A stretch of 64,000 nucleotides of DNA from Candidatus Poribacteria bacterium (GTDB lineage Bacteria; Poribacteria; WGA-4E; WGA-3G): NCBI GenBank assembly GCA_026702755.1, contig JAPPBX010000102.1, positions 1-64,000 on the forward strand, read 5' to 3'. Positions 1 to 7,389 of the stretch are shown one piece after another. Position numbers and translations under genes: made by a program. The first letter of the stretch is position 1, and each line of letters opens with the position of its first letter. The notes under the pieces were generated by a model, which saw only the letters and a program-made list of their open reading frames with translations, did not search any database and was not told the origin of the DNA.

Positions 1-3
1 TGA

Positions 4-83
4 AGGATACCCAGTATCCTGACTTTTGGCAACTATTATTTATGAAACACCCTCAATTAATTGTAGGAGGGATTTGTAATCCC
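4..83. repeat. two short intergenic palindromes
   Basis: Two small hairpins lie before the first gene. AGGATAC/GTATCCT (4-20) has a 3-nt loop, and GGGATT/AATCCC (69-83) has a 3-nt loop and is preceded by TTGTAGGA. Both follow the pattern of many palindromes in this window, a short arm, a 1-5 nt loop and the complementary arm, often with TTGTAG or CTACAA on the outside. They are too weak and lack a T-run, so I do not call them terminators. Confidence 0.6.
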
Positions 84-167
84 GATCAGGCACACGCCAC
101 AGAATTACCCGATTAAATTCTTAATCTTCATCCGTGTGCCGTAGCCGTCTAAGGCAATGGAGAAAAT

Positions 168-1520
168 ATGAAGAGATTTTGCCTAATCATCTGTCTATTG
201 ATGTTAATCTTGAGCCAACAGTTTCTATATGCACAACAACTGCAAGTTAAAGAGGAATCTGTTGAAGATTTTGTTAAATTAGAAATGCCTTTAGAAGAAG
301 CACTCATCAAAACTACGTTTGTCGTTCGGTGGTTAAGTGGAGATGGAAGTACTGAAGTAAATTTTCAAGGTGAGAACGTAATCCGCACCCCTGATTACAT
401 AGAACTCCGCATACCGTATGAAGATGATAGCGGCAGGTACAGTTCTTATAAGATTCTAACTGAGTATGCAGTTGAAACGAATCGGTACATTTTTGTCCCT
501 TTAGACGACTGGGGTGGGGGTTCGGGAATCTTTAGGAGTCTCCACGCGATTGACAAAAAAACGCTCAGAACTGTTGAGGAAATCGCGTTAGGGGGTCGAT
601 CCGGGATCTGGGGACTGACTGCCGCCGATCCAGCCACGAACACGATCGCTATGACTTATATAAGAGAAGAGGATTGGCGCGGTAACCTTACAGATTCCCT
701 CGATAAAGCAATCACAGGACATCTGAGAATGATAGAGGGTAAACTTCGAGATGTGGCAGGTCCGCGAAGTCCGATCCCACCTGATATGGCGTTCTTTAGG
801 GCAGGCAGATTTTTTAGGATGGGAAGCGACAAGCGGGAAAAAGATGCCGAAACAGATGAGAAGCCACATCACAACGTCCACCTCGATGCGTTCTATATGG
901 ACAAATACGAAACGACAAATGCACAATATAAGGAATTTATTGATGCGAACCCACAGTGGCAGAAAAATCGTATCCCAAAAAAATATCACGATGGAGATTA
1001 TCTGAAGCATTGGAATGGAAATGATTATCCACCCGACAAAGGCAACCACCCCGTTGTTTATGTGAGTTGGTACGCAGCAATGGCTTATGCAGAATGGCGC
1101 GGGAAACGCCTGCCGACAGAAGCAGAATGGGAGCGCGCAGCACGGAGTTCTTGGCATTGGCGTGCCATTAATGCGGACACAGCAAACTATGGTGAAAATG
1201 TCGGCGATACGACACCCGTCGGAATGTATCCTCTGGACGCAAGCGGGTTATACGATATGGCAGGCAACGTCTGGGAATGGTGCCTTGATGAATACAATCC
1301 CGACTTTTATTCTGTTTCTCCACCTCATAATCCTGTTTCCGGTGGCACTGTGGATACTATCGTATCTGATTGGATGAATATTAAAAGCGTTCGTGTGTTG
1401 CGCGGCGGCTCTTGGGTTAGTGATGCGAAGTTTGTGCGGGTTTCTGATCGGACAAGGTTCACGCCGAAAATCACGAACAAGGCTCGTGGATTCCGTTGCG
1501 TTAAGCCTGTAACACATTAG
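168..1520 (+). CDS. secreted SUMF1/FGE-type domain protein, probably non-catalytic
   Basis: The 450-residue product starts with a signal peptide (residues 1-22, ending LYAQ) and GGAG lies 5 nt before the ATG. Residues about 30-200 form an unrecognised module. Residues about 203-447 are a formylglycine-generating-enzyme (SUMF1) domain with the typical motifs DAFYMDKYETTNAQY, LPTEAEWERAAR, DMAGNVWEWC, VLRGGSW and ARGFRCV. In genuine FGE two cysteines lie in the segment after RGGSW. Here that segment reads VRVSDRTRFTP and has no cysteine, so sulfatase activation is unlikely and a binding or structural role is more plausible. It is a single gene with no obvious operon partner. Confidence 0.85.
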   Translation: MKRFCLIICLLMLILSQQFLYAQQLQVKEESVEDFVKLEMPLEEALIKTTFVVRWLSGDGSTEVNFQGENVIRTPDYIELRIPYEDDSGRYSSYKILTEYAVETNRYIFVPLDDWGGGSGIFRSLHAIDKKTLRTVEEIALGGRSGIWGLTAADPATNTIAMTYIREEDWRGNLTDSLDKAITGHLRMIEGKLRDVAGPRSPIPPDMAFFRAGRFFRMGSDKREKDAETDEKPHHNVHLDAFYMDKYETTNAQYKEFIDANPQWQKNRIPKKYHDGDYLKHWNGNDYPPDKGNHPVVYVSWYAAMAYAEWRGKRLPTEAEWERAARSSWHWRAINADTANYGENVGDTTPVGMYPLDASGLYDMAGNVWEWCLDEYNPDFYSVSPPHNPVSGGTVDTIVSDWMNIKSVRVLRGGSWVSDAKFVRVSDRTRFTPKITNKARGFRCVKPVTH

Positions 1521-1554
1521 TGAGGAGTTGGCGAATTGCGAAGAAACCAACATC

Positions 1555-1583
1555 TTGCAATTAACTGTCCAGTAGAGTATAAT
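1555..1583 (+). promoter_or_regulatory. sigma70-type promoter of the nitroreductase gene
   Basis: TTGCAA (1555-1560), a 17-nt spacer and a perfect TATAAT (1578-1583) lie 28 nt before the ATG at 1611, with AAGGAGG between. Spacing and both hexamers fit a housekeeping promoter. Confidence 0.75.
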
Positions 1584-1610
1584 TCAATTCTATAAGGAGG
1601 ATGCAACATA

Positions 1611-2180
1611 ATGGATGTTAAAGACGCGATTCTTTCACGACGGACTATTTTTAAGTTCAAACCGGAACCGGTGCCGAACGATGTCATTGAACAGGTTTTC
1701 AGTTTCGGAATATGGGCACCCAATCACCATGTTACGGAACCGTGGCGTTTCACTGTGATCGGTGAGGAGACAAAACTAATCCTTGCAGACCGCTACCGAG
1801 AGATTAAAATGGAGGATACACCCGACCACGTTGATGCTGAGAATCTCGCCAAAATCGGTGAACTGGCTTACGAGAAGTTTATGTCTAAGCCGACGATTAT
1901 TGCGGTATCATGTATACAAGAGGGCGATGAACAACGCCGCCGCGAAGACTACGCCGCTGCCTGTTGTGCGATGCAGAACGTGCAACTCGCTGCATGGGAT
2001 GCTGGGGTCGGGATGCAGTGGAGCACCGGTAGAATCACATTTGAAGAACAGACGTATCAGTTGTTAGGCATTGATTCGTCACAGGAGTATATCATCGGCT
2101 TCTTCTACACGGGTTACCCCGCCGACATTGGGCAACCGAAACGGCAACCGGCGGGCGAGTTTATCCGCTGGGTCGCATAA
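1611..2180 (+). CDS. nitroreductase-family FMN oxidoreductase
   Basis: The 189-residue protein fits the short nitroreductase family. The N-terminal motif DAILSRRTIFKFKPEPVP and the following APNHHVTEPWRFTVIG are the typical FMN-phosphate and dimer-interface region. The C-terminal half has AAWDAGVGMQWSTG and the IIGFFYTGYPA segment seen in the family. AAGGAGG stands 10 nt before the ATG. These proteins are cytosolic homodimers that use NAD(P)H to reduce nitro compounds or other electrophiles. The physiological substrate cannot be told. The next small ORF begins 21 nt after its stop and may be cotranscribed. Confidence 0.88.
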   Translation: MDVKDAILSRRTIFKFKPEPVPNDVIEQVFSFGIWAPNHHVTEPWRFTVIGEETKLILADRYREIKMEDTPDHVDAENLAKIGELAYEKFMSKPTIIAVSCIQEGDEQRRREDYAAACCAMQNVQLAAWDAGVGMQWSTGRITFEEQTYQLLGIDSSQEYIIGFFYTGYPADIGQPKRQPAGEFIRWVA

Positions 2181-2201
2181 TGTGTTACCGCAGTTGACAT
2201 T

Positions 2202-2396
2202 ATGTTTCAACGTATTAGAGACACTCTCAAAAGAGAGCGAGAACTTAAAGCCCAAGTCAGCGCGGAAGCCAGAGCGGAAGGTAGAGCCGAAGGCAGAGCG
2301 GAGGCTTACCGAGAGATGGCTGAGTGGAATAGCCGAAGGTTGGCAGCGGAGGCGCGCGGTGAGAAATTCACGGAGCCGCCTCCCGGGGCACCTTAA
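2202..2396 (+). CDS. small charged coiled-coil hypothetical protein
   Basis: This 64-residue ORF directly follows the nitroreductase gene. Its middle is a run of short Ala/Glu/Arg repeats (AEARAEGRAEGRAEA), predicting a single amphipathic helix. The tail is EPPPGAP. I see no good Shine-Dalgarno, so translation would depend on the upstream gene. Similar RAEGRAEG repeats occur at the ends of transposase-like and Rpn-family proteins, so it could be a fragment. Its stop codon overlaps the convergent amidohydrolase stop (2393-2396). Confidence 0.4.
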   Translation: MFQRIRDTLKRERELKAQVSAEARAEGRAEGRAEAYREMAEWNSRRLAAEARGEKFTEPPPGAP

Positions 2397-3229
2397 ATCA
2401 CTAACTGGTACGCTGCCTTAGCATTCTGCCAAAAATACTTGGCTTTCACTGCGTCGCCTTTCGCGCTGAAATAGTCGTTCACAATCTGTTGCACGACTTT
2501 ATATGGGGCGAAGCGTTCGGATACGGGCCAATTGCTTCCGTAGATGAGTCTATCCTCACCAAACGCCTCCCATAAGACATCGATTATTGGGGTGTAATAG
2601 GCGACATCTGTCGGTGCGGGGATTTGTCCGGTATTTTCTGCCAGAGCCGAAACTTTGCAGTAGATGTTTGGATAGCGAGCGACTTCGTTGATTGCGGAGA
2701 CCCACCCCGGATCGGGTGGCTCTTCTGATATGCGCGCACCAGCAATGTGGTTGATAACGAGGCGCATCTCCGGTGTATGTTCAACCAGTGTCGGCAGTGT
2801 TGATAACATTCCGGGATTAATCAGTAGATCCAGGGTGAGTTCTTTGGCTGCCAGTTTCTCAATATTCGCTAAGAACGTGCTGTCACCGATCGCCTGTAGA
2901 TGTCCGCCACCGAGGCGTATCCCGCGGAAAAGTGGATTTGCAGAAAACCGATTCAAGTTATCCTCAAAGTCTGGGTCGTCGGGTTCTAAGTGTCCAACGA
3001 ATCCGACGATGAAAGGCTCGTCTGCAGCGAGATCCAGAATCCACTGGTTATCCTCAAGCCATTTGCTTGCCTCAACAACGACGGTGCCTGTCGCTCCTTC
3101 AGGAACTGCGAGTGCTTTGTAATCGTCTGGCATGACGCGTCGGTAAAGCACATCGTCATCCGGATTGGGCCATGGCACACCTTCAGGTCGTGTTGGATCG
3201 TAGAAATGTGTATGTGTATCAATAATCAT
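2393..3229 (-). CDS. amidohydrolase-2 family metal-dependent hydrolase
   Basis: The protein has 278 residues. I start it at MIIDTHTHFYD because CGAGGAA lies 5 nt upstream; the longer reading frame runs back into repeat DNA. The N-terminal DTHTHFYDP carries the HxH metal ligands of the TIM-barrel amidohydrolase superfamily. Other family marks are EASKW, GFVGHLEP, GIRLGG, LVINHIAG (metal-binding His) and YGSNWPV near the C-terminus. Relatives (COG3618) act on lactones such as 2-pyrone-4,6-dicarboxylate or L-fucono/rhamnono-lactones, so a sugar-lactonase-like role is possible. It is cytosolic, convergent with the small ORF and divergent from the TPR gene. Confidence 0.85.
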   Translation of the reverse strand: MIIDTHTHFYDPTRPEGVPWPNPDDDVLYRRVMPDDYKALAVPEGATGTVVVEASKWLEDNQWILDLAADEPFIVGFVGHLEPDDPDFEDNLNRFSANPLFRGIRLGGGHLQAIGDSTFLANIEKLAAKELTLDLLINPGMLSTLPTLVEHTPEMRLVINHIAGARISEEPPDPGWVSAINEVARYPNIYCKVSALAENTGQIPAPTDVAYYTPIIDVLWEAFGEDRLIYGSNWPVSERFAPYKVVQQIVNDYFSAKGDAVKAKYFWQNAKAAYQLVI

Positions 3230-3239
3230 AGATATTCCT

Positions 3240-3375
3240 CGGAAAGTTTGCAAATGTGTGAAAGTTTGGAAGTTTGCAAGTTGCAAGGGTTAAAGGATTG
3301 GAAGATTGGAGGACAGCGTCTGCCCATCCTTCCAACGAAGTTCTTTCCATCTTTTCGCCCTTCCAATTTTTTCCT
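3240..3375. repeat. GGAAG/CTTCC hairpin element, copy 1
   Basis: A purine-rich stretch with repeated TTTGGAAG and ATTGGAAG units (about 3240-3310) is followed by a pyrimidine-rich arm with CCTTCCAA and CCTTCCAATTTTTTCC (3329-3375). The two arms can fold into a long imperfect hairpin. Related stretches occur at about 36985-37145, 55185-55275 and 62550-62612. Here it covers the start of the TPR gene. Confidence 0.65.
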
Positions 3376-4189
3376 TTCTTGTTTTTGCGACTTTGTACCT
3401 TTGGTAATCCTTTTAATAGGTTTGCTGTTCGGCTGTAATCCGTCTGATCAGACGCAGCAGCAGAGACGGGAACTTCAACGTGATGCCTTAAAACTCAGAA
3501 TGGGGCAGGCACTTAATCCGACAGATGCGGAGGGACATATTCAACTCGGCAATGTCTACCGTGAGTTGGGTGAATATGAGAAAGCGATAGAATCTTTTCA
3601 AAACGCTATCGCGCTTGATGACGAACATCCGCACGCCTATAACAACCTCGGTTTGGTCTATACCGATACCCGCCTATTTGCGCTTGCGATTGATATGTTC
3701 CTCGCTGCACTTGAGTTGTCTCCCGGAAATCCCGCCTTCTACAACAATCTCGGCTATGCTTACGACCTAACAGATCAGTTCGAGGAAGCACTCGATGCCT
3801 TTCATAACGCCCTTGAATCAGAACCGACCTTTGTTGATGCCTATTACAACCTCGCGGATGCCTATCTGCACCGCGAGATGTATCAGGACGCTATTAAGAC
3901 TTATGAGGCAGGACTCGAAATAGAAGAGGGCGATGCTGATGTCTATTTTAACCTCGGACTCGCTTACGAGGAGAACGAGGAATCTCTTTCCGCTATCCAA
4001 TCCTACGAAAAAGGTTTATCTCTTGATGACAGTGACGCGGAGGCTTACTATCGTCTCGCGCAGGCATATCAAAAAAATGGCGATCCACTTATGATGCGTC
4101 GTTATTTAGAGATATTCTTGGAGCGGGCAGAGGGTCTTCCTCATCTTGAAGAGCAGGTCCGCACTGCTGAGCAGCTGGTTGATAAGTAG
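3254..4189 (+). CDS. TPR-repeat protein, probable lipoprotein
   Basis: From the ATG at 3254 the product has 311 residues; the start is uncertain because the open frame continues upstream into the antisense of the amidohydrolase gene. A hydrophobic segment ending LLIGLLFGCN looks like a lipobox, which would anchor the mature protein in the membrane. After it come six tetratricopeptide repeats (for example GNVYRELGEYEKAIESFQNA and NNLGYAYDLTDQFEEALDAF) that fill the rest of the protein. TPR solenoids act as protein-protein scaffolds; no partner is indicated. The first 30 or so residues are encoded by a dispersed GGAAG/CTTCC hairpin repeat. The last 101 nt overlap the convergent methyltransferase gene. 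Confidence 0.75.
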   Translation: MCESLEVCKLQGLKDWKIGGQRLPILPTKFFPSFRPSNFFLSCFCDFVPLVILLIGLLFGCNPSDQTQQQRRELQRDALKLRMGQALNPTDAEGHIQLGNVYRELGEYEKAIESFQNAIALDDEHPHAYNNLGLVYTDTRLFALAIDMFLAALELSPGNPAFYNNLGYAYDLTDQFEEALDAFHNALESEPTFVDAYYNLADAYLHREMYQDAIKTYEAGLEIEEGDADVYFNLGLAYEENEESLSAIQSYEKGLSLDDSDAEAYYRLAQAYQKNGDPLMMRRYLEIFLERAEGLPHLEEQVRTAEQLVDK

Positions 4190-5510
4190 CATCCCTCCTT
4201 AAAATCAGCAAAAATTCCGACTTCATTCCGTCCGGGTTCTTATTCTTCCGTGCGCCGAAGAGTTTCCGGGTTTTAATCCTGTCCTCATAAACTTTCTCGA
4301 ACACAAATCCACGCTCCGTGAAATACTCCGCCAATATTCGCCAGAGTTCAACCGTTATGCCATCAATCCGTGGGTTGCCGACAAAGATGCAAGCAGCTGC
4401 GTTTGGTTTCAATTGATTCATCGAATTTTCAAGGGCATTGATTGTATGGCAGAAATAGGAGTCAAGCCGTTTGTGGAGGTCGTCCCGAGTGAGCATTTCT
4501 CTGACTTTGTCCAACGTTTCGGTCTGAATCATCCTATCTGCCTTCCGATACGGAATCTCAAGCCGTGATAATTCTTGAATCTCCTCCTCAGTATGCCCTA
4601 ACCAAAAGAGGTCCATCTTCGTAGAGCGGATATATTCTTGTGCTTGGAGGTAGGGCGGTGATGTGATTAGCGCGTCACATTCTCTTGGCACAGTGGCATA
4701 AGATGAATCAACGCCTCCCTGCCAGTGTACCTCTGGGGATCCCTCGTTTTGATGTTGCTGCGTGTGCATCACGAAGTCGTTAAGGCTTTTTAATGTTTTC
4801 AGGGAGAGGCTGTAAAGCATCTCATCTAACTTTTCTCTCCAATTTTCCTTGAGCAGTTCTTCTATGGCACTTAACTTACGCTTGGATTTGGCAAGTTTCG
4901 GTGTTCTGTCCTCTGTATAGGAGAAACGTTTGCTCGCCTTTAACAGTGCTGATTTGATAATGGTAGAATAGACCCCACCGTCCGTGTTATTGATGAAACC
5001 CCAATAGCATGACAAGACCTCTAACATTTCAGGGGCGTACCAGTAGGCAACATTTGACCAAGCAGGTGTGAATTGGTGACGACTCTCTTGCATTCCCTCT
5101 AACAGTTTGCACAAATCCGCTTCATTTAACCTATCTGTCCCGCGATAAATTTTCAGTGGCATGATATGATTTAAAAGTAGGTTGAGATCGAGTAGAACGG
5201 CGTTGCGTTTGCACAGATACGCCTCGACACCCACTGTTCCTGAACCTGCGAACGGATCAACAATCCAATCCCCTTCTTTTGTATAGGTTTTAATCGCGTA
5301 CCGAACGATCTGTGGGATAAATTTCGCAGGATATGCGAAAATAGCGTGTGTCAAGTAGCCGGTATCGTTGATTTCAGGGACGAGTTCTCGGAACGAAACC
5401 AACTCTACCCCGTCAGAGGTCGTTTCCTCTTTTGAGGTTTCAAACTCGGTATCTATGGGAAAGAGCGTGAATTGTTCTTCCAAGTTTCGGTTTTTCATGT
5501 GCAAACGCAT
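4089..5510 (-). CDS. orphan DNA methyltransferase (N4/N6 amino class)
   Basis: About 473 residues from the ATG at 5510; an ATG at 5552 in the same frame would overlap cytochrome b by 35 nt. The SAM-binding motif I is VDPFAGSGTVGVEAY near the N-terminus. Catalytic motif IV is ALITSPPYLQ, roughly 200 residues later. This order and the SPPY form fit the adenine-N6/cytosine-N4 methyltransferase superfamily. No restriction endonuclease or specificity subunit is next to it, so it appears solitary. The start lies just after the cytochrome b stop, suggesting read-on from that operon. The C-terminal 34 residues overlap the convergent TPR gene and may be an extended tail. Confidence 0.75.
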   Translation of the reverse strand: MRLHMKNRNLEEQFTLFPIDTEFETSKEETTSDGVELVSFRELVPEINDTGYLTHAIFAYPAKFIPQIVRYAIKTYTKEGDWIVDPFAGSGTVGVEAYLCKRNAVLLDLNLLLNHIMPLKIYRGTDRLNEADLCKLLEGMQESRHQFTPAWSNVAYWYAPEMLEVLSCYWGFINNTDGGVYSTIIKSALLKASKRFSYTEDRTPKLAKSKRKLSAIEELLKENWREKLDEMLYSLSLKTLKSLNDFVMHTQQHQNEGSPEVHWQGGVDSSYATVPRECDALITSPPYLQAQEYIRSTKMDLFWLGHTEEEIQELSRLEIPYRKADRMIQTETLDKVREMLTRDDLHKRLDSYFCHTINALENSMNQLKPNAAACIFVGNPRIDGITVELWRILAEYFTERGFVFEKVYEDRIKTRKLFGARKNKNPDGMKSEFLLILRRDATYQPAAQQCGPALQDEEDPLPAPRISLNNDAS

Positions 5511-5517
5511 CAAAAAG

Positions 5518-6774
5518 TTATTGCGATTCTCCCACTTCTCTTGCGCCTTCAATTTCTTCCTCTGTCAGTTGGAAGTCAAACACCTCCTCCGCTTCTTCCG
5601 TTCCCTCAATTTCTTCTTCTGTCAATTGAAAATCAAAGACTTCTTCCGCTTCCTCAACCGCTTCCGTAGGCACAGTGTTTTCGATTTCGGCTGTGGGTTG
5701 TGGTGCTTCTTGTGTTTCAAGTTTCGGTGAACTCGCACCGAGGATTGTCAGTCCTACAATTGCCACAACAGAGACACTTGTGACCGTCAACGCGATTGGG
5801 CGTTTCCAGAGGACAGCGCGCTCGCTTCTGTCTAAGAACGGGAGGAGGAGCAGTAGGACCATACCGACCGTCGGAATTACAAATGTTCCAATGATTTCAA
5901 GGGGACCTTGGAAGTACTTCAGCAGTTGGAATAGGAACAGAAAATACCATTCGGGGCGCGGGTCGTAATCAGCGTTTGTCGGATCGGCGACATCTTCAAG
6001 TGGAACAGGGACGAACAGCGCGACGCATGCTAATACCACAAAGAGAATGAGCATTCCAACAACGTCTTCAAAGACCTGATGCGGATAGAAGGGTTTCCCC
6101 TCCTCTATAGGTTGAGAAGGCATTTCTTCTGGCGTATTCTGGGGTATGCCTGAGGAGCCGTAATATCGGACGAAGAAGAGATGCACGCCGACCAAACCAA
6201 AGGCTAACCACGGCAACCAGATCGTGTGGAGTGCGTAAAACCGGGACAGTGTCACCGCGCCTATCTCCGCTCCGCCGCGTAAAACCTTCGCTACGAAATC
6301 GCCGAGGACTGGGGCAGTACTGGCGATTTCGACCCCTACGACCGTCGCCCAATACGCTTTCTCATCCCATGGAAGAAGATAGCCGGTGAACCCAAAGCCG
6401 AGTACGACCAATAGCAGCAGAACACCGAAGATCCATGTGAGTTCACGCGGTGCCTTATATGAACCGTAGAGAACAACACGGAGCAGATGCAGAAAGACGA
6501 TAATGACCATCGCGCTGGCACCCCAATGGTGCAAGCCACGCACGAACGCGCCGAACGGAACCTCTTCGCTGATGTAAGTTACCGCGTTATGGGCATGCTC
6601 CGGTGAGGGCGAGTAGTATAGTGCTAAAAACGCGCCCGTAGCCGCCTGAAGTAGCAGCAGAAACATCGCCAAGCTACCCAGTGAGAAGAGCAGGTTGATG
6701 TGTTTCGGTAAAGGTTTGCGTAAATGCTCGGAGAACTCCGTTAGCGGGAGGCGTTCTTTGAGAAATTCCCTCAT
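5518..6774 (-). CDS. cytochrome b (b6/f- or bc1-type, fused N and C halves)
   Basis: The 418-residue membrane protein combines the N-terminal haem-binding half and the C-terminal half of cytochrome b. Visible marks are RGLHHWGASAMVIIVFLHLLR and HTIWLPW..GVHLFF (paired haem-ligand histidines), the glycine-rich GFTGYLLPWDEKAYWA, and PEWYFLF, the PEWY loop of the quinol-oxidation site. It oxidises quinol and passes electrons to the Rieske protein. Its ATG overlaps the Rieske stop (TAATG at 6772-6776), so the two are translationally coupled. The C-terminus carries an unusual acidic extension made of two 19-residue repeats. No cytochrome c1 or f gene is adjacent. Confidence 0.93.
   Translation of the reverse strand: MREFLKERLPLTEFSEHLRKPLPKHINLLFSLGSLAMFLLLLQAATGAFLALYYSPSPEHAHNAVTYISEEVPFGAFVRGLHHWGASAMVIIVFLHLLRVVLYGSYKAPRELTWIFGVLLLLVVLGFGFTGYLLPWDEKAYWATVVGVEIASTAPVLGDFVAKVLRGGAEIGAVTLSRFYALHTIWLPWLAFGLVGVHLFFVRYYGSSGIPQNTPEEMPSQPIEEGKPFYPHQVFEDVVGMLILFVVLACVALFVPVPLEDVADPTNADYDPRPEWYFLFLFQLLKYFQGPLEIIGTFVIPTVGMVLLLLLPFLDRSERAVLWKRPIALTVTSVSVVAIVGLTILGASSPKLETQEAPQPTAEIENTVPTEAVEEAEEVFDFQLTEEEIEGTEEAEEVFDFQLTEEEIEGAREVGESQ
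5545..5658 (-). repeat. 57-bp tandem duplication at the cytochrome b C-terminus
   Basis: Residues 373-391 and 392-410 of cytochrome b are near-identical 19-residue units containing EEAEEVFDFQLTEEEIEG. The duplication is visible at DNA level as two successive 57-bp units. The unit is strongly acidic and lies after the last membrane helix. Confidence 0.85.
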
Positions 6775-7244
6775 TACGTTTCCTTTACATATAAAATGCC
6801 TGCTTCGACTTTGGTTTCGAGTTTCTGCAAGGGTTCCGGCGGCGGACCAGCGACAACTGCTCCATTCTTATCAAATATGGCACCGTGACATGGACAGAGA
6901 AAGGAATCCTGTTTTTCGTCCCATCGGACGAGGCAACCGAGATGTGAGCAGGTTCGCGAGAAAACGCTCCACTCCCCGTTACCAGTATCGGTTACGTAGA
7001 CGGAGCGTTTCTTCGTTGCTTGGACCCAGCCGTCTTTCGCAGTGAAGGTATAGTCTACCTTTTTAAAGCGGCTGTTTTTGAGCCGATCGGCGAGACCCAA
7101 GTCAACCCATTTTGACTCCCCTTTTTTGAAAGCGGGCGAAATCGCAAAGCCGATGAGGGGAATGCCTGCTGCGAGGCTTAGCACTCCCCCGATAATAGCA
7201 CTTGCGATTCCTAAGAATGAGCGTCGGTTTCCCCGTTTCTCCAT
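6774..7244 (-). CDS. Rieske [2Fe-2S] iron-sulfur protein with Tat signal
   Basis: The 156-residue protein starts at MEKRGNRRSFLG, with AAGGAGGAAA just upstream. The twin-arginine NRRSFLG followed by a hydrophobic helix (about residues 10-32) predicts Tat export and an N-terminal membrane anchor, as usual for Rieske subunits. The cluster ligands are in CSHLGC and CPCHGA. It accepts electrons from quinol bound to cytochrome b and passes them on to a c-type cytochrome. Its stop codon overlaps the cytochrome b start, giving a two-gene operon with the methyltransferase gene downstream. Confidence 0.93.
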   Translation of the reverse strand: MEKRGNRRSFLGIASAIIGGVLSLAAGIPLIGFAISPAFKKGESKWVDLGLADRLKNSRFKKVDYTFTAKDGWVQATKKRSVYVTDTGNGEWSVFSRTCSHLGCLVRWDEKQDSFLCPCHGAIFDKNGAVVAGPPPEPLQKLETKVEAGILYVKET

Positions 7245-7348
7245 CCGTTTCCTCCTTTTGATTAAACATCTCGGATGTGTTGCGAGCTCCATTTGCACAC
7301 GCTAAAGACAAGGATAATAGCACAAACTTTGCGGATGTTGCACATCTG

Positions 7349-7373
7349 GCACAAACTATAAAGTTTGCGCTAC
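7349..7373. repeat. palindrome AAACT/AGTTT near the Gfo/Idh gene
   Basis: CACAAACT-ATAA-AGTTTGCGCTAC forms a hairpin between the Rieske and dehydrogenase genes. The same GCACAA..TTGCGCTAC outer words recur at 51837-51885, 50664-50690 and 58981-59002. Confidence 0.55.
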
Positions 7374-7389
7374 ATTTATCAAACTCACG

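Noticed and set aside
588-1157. Minus-strand frame of 189 codons opposite the SUMF1 gene
   Set aside because: It lies wholly antisense to a well-supported gene and has no recognisable sequence or ribosome-binding site.
2990-3253. Upstream extension of the TPR gene
   Set aside because: This part is antisense to the well-conserved amidohydrolase gene and has no export signal or domain. A start at or after 3254 is more likely.
4089-5510. A complete restriction-modification system
   Set aside because: Only the methyltransferase is present; neighbours are cytochrome b and a TPR protein.
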